From: Variovorax sp. J22G73
Lineage (GTDB): Bacteria; Pseudomonadota; Gammaproteobacteria; Burkholderiales; Burkholderiaceae_C
Length of the DNA stretch: 64,000 bases
Reading direction: 5' to 3'
Assembly (NCBI RefSeq): GCF_030317035.1
Contig: NZ_JASZYK010000005.1
Span: 372,001 to 436,000, forward strand
Made by a program: the position numbers and the translations under genes. The notes beneath the pieces are model-generated. The model was not told where the DNA came from and searched no databases. It saw only the letters and a list, made by a program, of their open reading frames with translations. This document shows, piece by piece, positions 60,338 to 64,000 of the stretch (its first letter is position 1; the number at the start of each line of letters is the position of its first letter).

Positions 60338-61891
60338 ATGACCACGCAAGACATCCAACACTCCGATCTCGATTCGCTGACCTTCGCCAGCGCCCGCGCG
60401 CAGGCCCAGGCGCTGGCCGATGGCCGCGTGTCGGCCGTCGCCCTGCTCGAACACGTGCTGGCGCGCATCGACCGGTTCGACAACGAACTCAACGCGGTCG
60501 TCGTGCGCAACGACGAGGCCGCCCGCGCCGCGGCGCGCGAGGTCGATGCCGCCCTGGCGCGCGGTGAGCGCCGGCCGCTGCTGGGTGTGCCGATCACGGT
60601 GAAGGAATCGTTCGACGTGGCGGGCTTCGTCACCAGCAGCGGCAACCCCGCCTATGCCGACAACGTGGCCGCCACCGACGCACGCGCCGTGGCCGCGCTG
60701 CGCGAGGCCGGCGCGGTGATCGTCGGCAAGAGCAACGTGCCGCTGGCGCTGGCCGACCTGCAGAGCTACAACGCGATCTACGGCACGAGCAACAACCCCT
60801 GGGACCTGGCGCGCACGCCGGGCGGCTCGTCGGGCGGCTCGGCCGCCGCGCTGGCGGCCGGCTACGTGGCGCTGGAGCTGGGCAGCGACATCGGCGGCTC
60901 CATTCGCATTCCGGCGCACTTCAACGGCGTGTACGGCCACAAGCCGACCGCCGGGCTGGTCGCGCTCGGCGGCACCGGCGTGCCTTCGGGCCGCGTGGCC
61001 GACCGCGACCTGACGGTGGCCGGCCCGCTGGCGCGCACCGCGGCCGACCTGGAACTGGCGCTCGACCTGCTGCTGAACCGCGAGCCGCTGGCCGCCAAGG
61101 CCTGGAAGGCCACGCTGCCGCCCGCGCGCCACGCGACGCTGCAGGCGTTTCGGGTGCTGGTGATCGACCAATGGCCCGGCACCGAACGCAGCCTGCACGA
61201 GCAACAGGTGGTCGAGCGCGTGGTGGAGCGGCTGCGTACGCAGGGCGTGCAGGTGAGCCGCGTGGCCGACGTGCCGGCCGGCCTGCTGCCCGACCTGGCG
61301 CTGCAGCACCGCGTGTACCGCAGCCTGCTGGGCTCGTCGCTGGCCACGCCGCCCGCGCTGACCGAGGCCGCGCAGAAGCGGCTCGACGCGCTCTCGCCCG
61401 AGGACAACAGCGCCGACGCCGCCTGGCTGCGCGCGCCCACGCTGCGCCACGCCGAATGGCTGCGCGACAACGAGGCGCGCCATGTGCTGCGCCACCAGTG
61501 GGAGCGGCTCTTCGAGGCCTACGACGTGGTGGTGACGCCGGTCGCGCCGCTGCCCGCCTTTCGCCACAACCACAGCGAGCCGAAGGACGCGCGCACGTAC
61601 CCGGTCGAGTTCGAAGGCGGCACGCGCGAGGTGCGCTTTCTGGACCTGTTCCATTGGGCCGGGCTGCCGGTGCTGCCGGGCCTGCCGGCCACCAGCTTCC
61701 CGCTCGGCCTCGACGCGCAAGGCCTGCCGGTGAGCGCCCAGGCCGTGGGGCCGTACCTGGAAGACCGCACGACCATCGCGTTCGCGCACCTACTGGAGCA
61801 GGTGTACGGCGGCTTCATCGCGCCGCCGGGCTACGCGGCGGATGCGGCGGATGCTTCAGGCGCCGCGAACGCGTCTGCCCCGGCCGCATGA
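60338..61891 (+). CDS. Amidase (amidase signature family)
   Basis: The 517-residue hydrolase carries the amidase signature core GGSSGGSAAALAAGY with ELGSDIGGSIRIPA, giving the Ser-cisSer-Lys triad; the Lys lies in VKESFDV near residue 90. These enzymes hydrolyse amides of small acids or peptides. The stop overlaps the start of the next binding-protein gene by four bases. It probably processes an amide taken up by the adjacent importers, such as an acylated or peptidyl sulfur compound; this is inference. Confidence 0.93.
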   Translation: MTTQDIQHSDLDSLTFASARAQAQALADGRVSAVALLEHVLARIDRFDNELNAVVVRNDEAARAAAREVDAALARGERRPLLGVPITVKESFDVAGFVTSSGNPAYADNVAATDARAVAALREAGAVIVGKSNVPLALADLQSYNAIYGTSNNPWDLARTPGGSSGGSAAALAAGYVALELGSDIGGSIRIPAHFNGVYGHKPTAGLVALGGTGVPSGRVADRDLTVAGPLARTAADLELALDLLLNREPLAAKAWKATLPPARHATLQAFRVLVIDQWPGTERSLHEQQVVERVVERLRTQGVQVSRVADVPAGLLPDLALQHRVYRSLLGSSLATPPALTEAAQKRLDALSPEDNSADAAWLRAPTLRHAEWLRDNEARHVLRHQWERLFEAYDVVVTPVAPLPAFRHNHSEPKDARTYPVEFEGGTREVRFLDLFHWAGLPVLPGLPATSFPLGLDAQGLPVSAQAVGPYLEDRTTIAFAHLLEQVYGGFIAPPGYAADAADASGAANASAPAA

Positions 61892-63555
61892 AGCCCACGC
61901 TCCCCATCAGCCGAAGGCGCTTTCACCGGCGCCTGCTCGGCGGCCTCGGGCTGCCGCTGGTTGCGCCTGTGGCGACATCCGCCATGGCGGCGACTGCAGC
62001 GACGGCCCCACCCACAGAGTCCGCAGCGTCCGCAGCGCCGGCCCGGTACACCCCCGGCAGCGTCGTCACCCTGCTCACCGCGCTGGAGCCGCCCACGCTG
62101 GTCGGCCTGGTCAACTCCGCCGCGGGCACCTTCCTGGTGTCGCCCAAGGCGGTGGAAGGGCTGCTGAGCTACGACTTCGACCTGCGCCCACGCCCGCAGC
62201 TCGCGGTGGCGTGGGACGTGCAGCCTGACGGCTTGCAATACACCTTCCGCCTGCGCCAGGGCGTGAAGTGGCACGACGGGCGCGACTTCACGTCGGCCGA
62301 CGTGGCCTTCTCCATCCTGTCGCTGAAGGCCTCGCACCCGCGCGGGCGCGCCACCTTCGCCAGCGTGGCCGAGGTGCGCACGCCCGACGCGCACACCGCC
62401 GTGCTGGTGCTGAGCAAGCCCGCGCCCTTCCTGCTGACCGCGCTGGCGGCGGCCGAGTCGCCCATCGTGCCCAGGCACGTGTACGAGGGGAAGGACCTGG
62501 CCAGCCACCCGGCCAACAACGCGCCCGTCGGCACCGGCCCCTTCGTGTTCAAGGAGTGGGTGCGCGGCAGCCACGTGATCTACGAGCGCAACCCGACCTA
62601 CTGGGACGCGGGCAAGCCCTACATCGACCGGCTGGTGGTGCGCTTTATTCCCGACCAGGCCGCCGCCGCGGCCGCGCTGGAAAGCGGCACGGTCGACCTC
62701 GCGGGCGCCACGCCCGTGCCCATTCCCGACCTGGACCGCCTGAAAGACCTGCCGCACCTGGCGCTGGACACGCGCGGCAACGAGTACTTCAACAACTCGA
62801 CCACGCGCATCGAGTTCGACCTGGAAAACCGCTACTTCAGGCACGCGAAGGTGCGCCAGGCCGTGGCGCACGCCATCGACCGCGACGTGATCCTGAAGAC
62901 CGTGTGGTACGGCTACGGCGTGGCCGCGCCGGGGCCCATCTCGCCCGTGCTGAAGAACTTTCACGACCCGAAGGTGGCGGTGCCGCGCTTCGACCGCAAG
63001 CGCGCCGAGGCGCTGCTCGACGAGGCGGGCTTTGCCCGCGGCGCCGACGGCATTCGCTTTCGCGTGAGCCACGACGTGTTCGACGGCGGCGGCAACCGCG
63101 TGGGCCAGTACATCCGCCAGGCGCTGGCGCGCGTGGGCATCGAGGTGACGGTGCGCACGCAGGAGTTCGGCAGCTACATCAGGCGCGTGTACACCGAGCG
63201 CGACTTCGACTTCAACAACCAGGGCATGAGCCAGATGTTCGACCCCACGGTGGGCATCCAGCGTTTCTACTGGTCGAAGAACTTTCGCCCCGGCGTGCCC
63301 TTTTCGAACGGCGCGCACTACGACAACCCCGAGGTCGACCGCCTGCTGGAAGCCGCGGCGGTGGAGAACGACCCCGCGAAGCGGCGCGCGCTGTTCAGCG
63401 AGTTCCAGCGCGTGATCGCCACCGAGCTGCCGACCATCGGCCTGGTGGCGGTGGCGCAGGTCACGGTCGCCAACCGGCGCATCGGCGGCCACACGATCGG
63501 CGCCGAAGGGCTCTCGGGCAACTTCGCCGACATCCACATCAAGGCCCGCGCATGA
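61888..63555 (+). CDS. SBP_bac_5 ABC substrate-binding protein (Tat signal)
   Basis: The 555-residue protein starts with a twin-arginine signal (SRRRFHRRLLGGLGLPL) and a Pro/Ala/Ser-rich region to about residue 55. Family-5 features are LRQGVKWHDGRDFTSADVAF, APVGTGPFVFKEWVRGSH and MFDPTVGIQRFYWSKNF, very close to the proteins at 46192 and 58648. Its ATG overlaps the amidase stop by four bases, and its own stop overlaps the next SBP start by four bases. Confidence 0.92.
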   Translation: MKPTLPISRRRFHRRLLGGLGLPLVAPVATSAMAATAATAPPTESAASAAPARYTPGSVVTLLTALEPPTLVGLVNSAAGTFLVSPKAVEGLLSYDFDLRPRPQLAVAWDVQPDGLQYTFRLRQGVKWHDGRDFTSADVAFSILSLKASHPRGRATFASVAEVRTPDAHTAVLVLSKPAPFLLTALAAAESPIVPRHVYEGKDLASHPANNAPVGTGPFVFKEWVRGSHVIYERNPTYWDAGKPYIDRLVVRFIPDQAAAAAALESGTVDLAGATPVPIPDLDRLKDLPHLALDTRGNEYFNNSTTRIEFDLENRYFRHAKVRQAVAHAIDRDVILKTVWYGYGVAAPGPISPVLKNFHDPKVAVPRFDRKRAEALLDEAGFARGADGIRFRVSHDVFDGGGNRVGQYIRQALARVGIEVTVRTQEFGSYIRRVYTERDFDFNNQGMSQMFDPTVGIQRFYWSKNFRPGVPFSNGAHYDNPEVDRLLEAAAVENDPAKRRALFSEFQRVIATELPTIGLVAVAQVTVANRRIGGHTIGAEGLSGNFADIHIKARA

Positions 63556-64000
63556 CGACACCCACTGCCTTTCCCCGCCGCCTGTTACTGCAGGGCGGCG
63601 CCAGCCTCGGCCTGACGGGCCTGACGGGCCTGACGGGCCTGACAAGCCTCGTGCCCTCGTGGGCGCAGGCGCCAGCTGCTGGTGCAACCCTCGGCACCCC
63701 GGTGCGGGGCGGTACGCTCACCGTGCTGATCGACCCCGAGCCGCCCACGCTCACCACCATCGCGCATTCGGCGGGCGCGTCGGTGCTCATCTCGGCCAAG
63801 ACCACCGAAGGCCTGCTGACCTACGACTTCGACCTGTCGCCGCAGCCGCAACTGGCCACGGCGTGGAGCGTGAGCAGCGACGGGCTGCAGTACACCTTCG
63901 CATTGCGCCGCGGTGTGAAGTGGCACGACGGCAAGCCCTTCACTTCCGCCGACGTGGCGCATTCCATCGGCCTGCTCAAGCAGTACCACCCGCGCGGGCG
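63552..64000 (+). CDS. SBP_bac_5 ABC substrate-binding protein, N-terminal part (truncated by window)
   Basis: The visible 149 codons start MTTPTAFPRRLLLQGGASLG, a Tat-like signal, and run through VRGGTLTVLIDPEPPTLTTI to LRRGVKWHDGKPFTSADVAH, the N-terminal lobe of a family-5 binding protein. The ATG overlaps the preceding stop by four bases. The hydrophobic core of the signal contains four GLT repeats encoded by a tandem 9-base unit (63609-63644). The gene continues beyond the window. Confidence 0.88.
   Translation, partial: MTTPTAFPRRLLLQGGASLGLTGLTGLTGLTSLVPSWAQAPAAGATLGTPVRGGTLTVLIDPEPPTLTTIAHSAGASVLISAKTTEGLLTYDFDLSPQPQLATAWSVSSDGLQYTFALRRGVKWHDGKPFTSADVAHSIGLLKQYHPRG
63609..63644. repeat. 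Tandem 9-base repeat in signal peptide (GLT x4)
   Basis: GGCCTGACG occurs three times, followed by a fourth copy ending in A. It encodes GLTGLTGLTGLT in the hydrophobic core of the Tat-like signal, so slippage would add or remove GLT units in frame. Confidence 0.75.

Noticed and set aside
61171..61887. Upstream extension of the third SBP frame into the amidase gene
   Set aside because: It is out of frame with the amidase and lacks a signal peptide; the ATG at 61888 starts a perfect Tat signal.
1..64000. tRNA, rRNA, CRISPR arrays, prophage or transposase genes
   Set aside because: Looked for and not seen: no cloverleaf-like T-loop/acceptor pairs, no spaced direct repeats and no integrase or transposase motifs.

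Overview
The window is very GC-rich, tightly packed DNA from what looks like a soil or rhizosphere betaproteobacterium of the Comamonadaceae (Variovorax-like). This is inferred from codon use, the many LysR regulators and extracytoplasmic binding proteins, and the large set of organosulfur-scavenging genes; no rRNA or other taxonomic marker is present. I see no tRNA, rRNA, CRISPR array, prophage or intact insertion sequence. No gene-free stretch exceeds about 255 bases.

Region 1 (1-19.8 kb) is mixed chromosomal content. It holds the end of a multicopper oxidase, a small lipoprotein and a membrane protein, and a PAS hybrid histidine kinase. A LysR regulator diverges from an operon encoding a haloacetate-dehalogenase-type hydrolase plus LeuC/LeuD-type isomerase subunits. 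Next come a Lys/Ala-rich histone-H1-like protein and a 29-residue membrane peptide whose ribosome binding site lies in a hairpin. A TonB receptor/DUF4198 pair has a Fur-box-like promoter, and a LysR/MFS efflux pair is divergent. The region closes with a cysteine-free Fur paralogue, a TehA/TDT-type transporter, a GlxA-type AraC regulator, mug, a small winged-helix-like protein and a CBS-domain protein.

Region 2 (19.3-24.7 kb) is a compact minus-strand operon for a 2-oxoacid:acceptor oxidoreductase: a GltD-like FAD/Fe-S subunit, a fused gamma-alpha subunit, the ThDP beta subunit, and a downstream CBS protein. A REP-like inverted repeat lies inside it. A DUF2891 gene diverges from it.

Region 3 (25.9-64 kb, running off the right edge) is an organosulfur acquisition island. 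It contains five luciferase-like flavin monooxygenases (NtaA/DszA- and SfnG/SsuD-like), five DszC/SfnB-like acyl-CoA-dehydrogenase-fold flavoenzymes, and a complete dipeptide/nickel-type ABC system. It also has metQ-metN-metI plus a second MetQ-like protein, an ssuABC-like sulfonate transporter, two further SsuA/NrtA-like binding proteins and four extra SBP_bac_5 binding proteins. Accessory genes encode an amidase, an aldo/keto reductase, a DUF3088 CxxC protein, a GNAT acetyltransferase and a ThDP enzyme of the acetolactate-synthase/oxalyl-CoA-decarboxylase superfamily. The likely logic is uptake of sulfonates, sulfones, thioethers or S-containing amides, followed by FMNH2-dependent C-S cleavage to sulfite. 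Several transcripts begin behind AT-rich dyads with related cores (ATGCGAA, ATCGATGCG), suggesting shared control by CysB/Cbl/SsuR-type regulators, none of which is encoded here.
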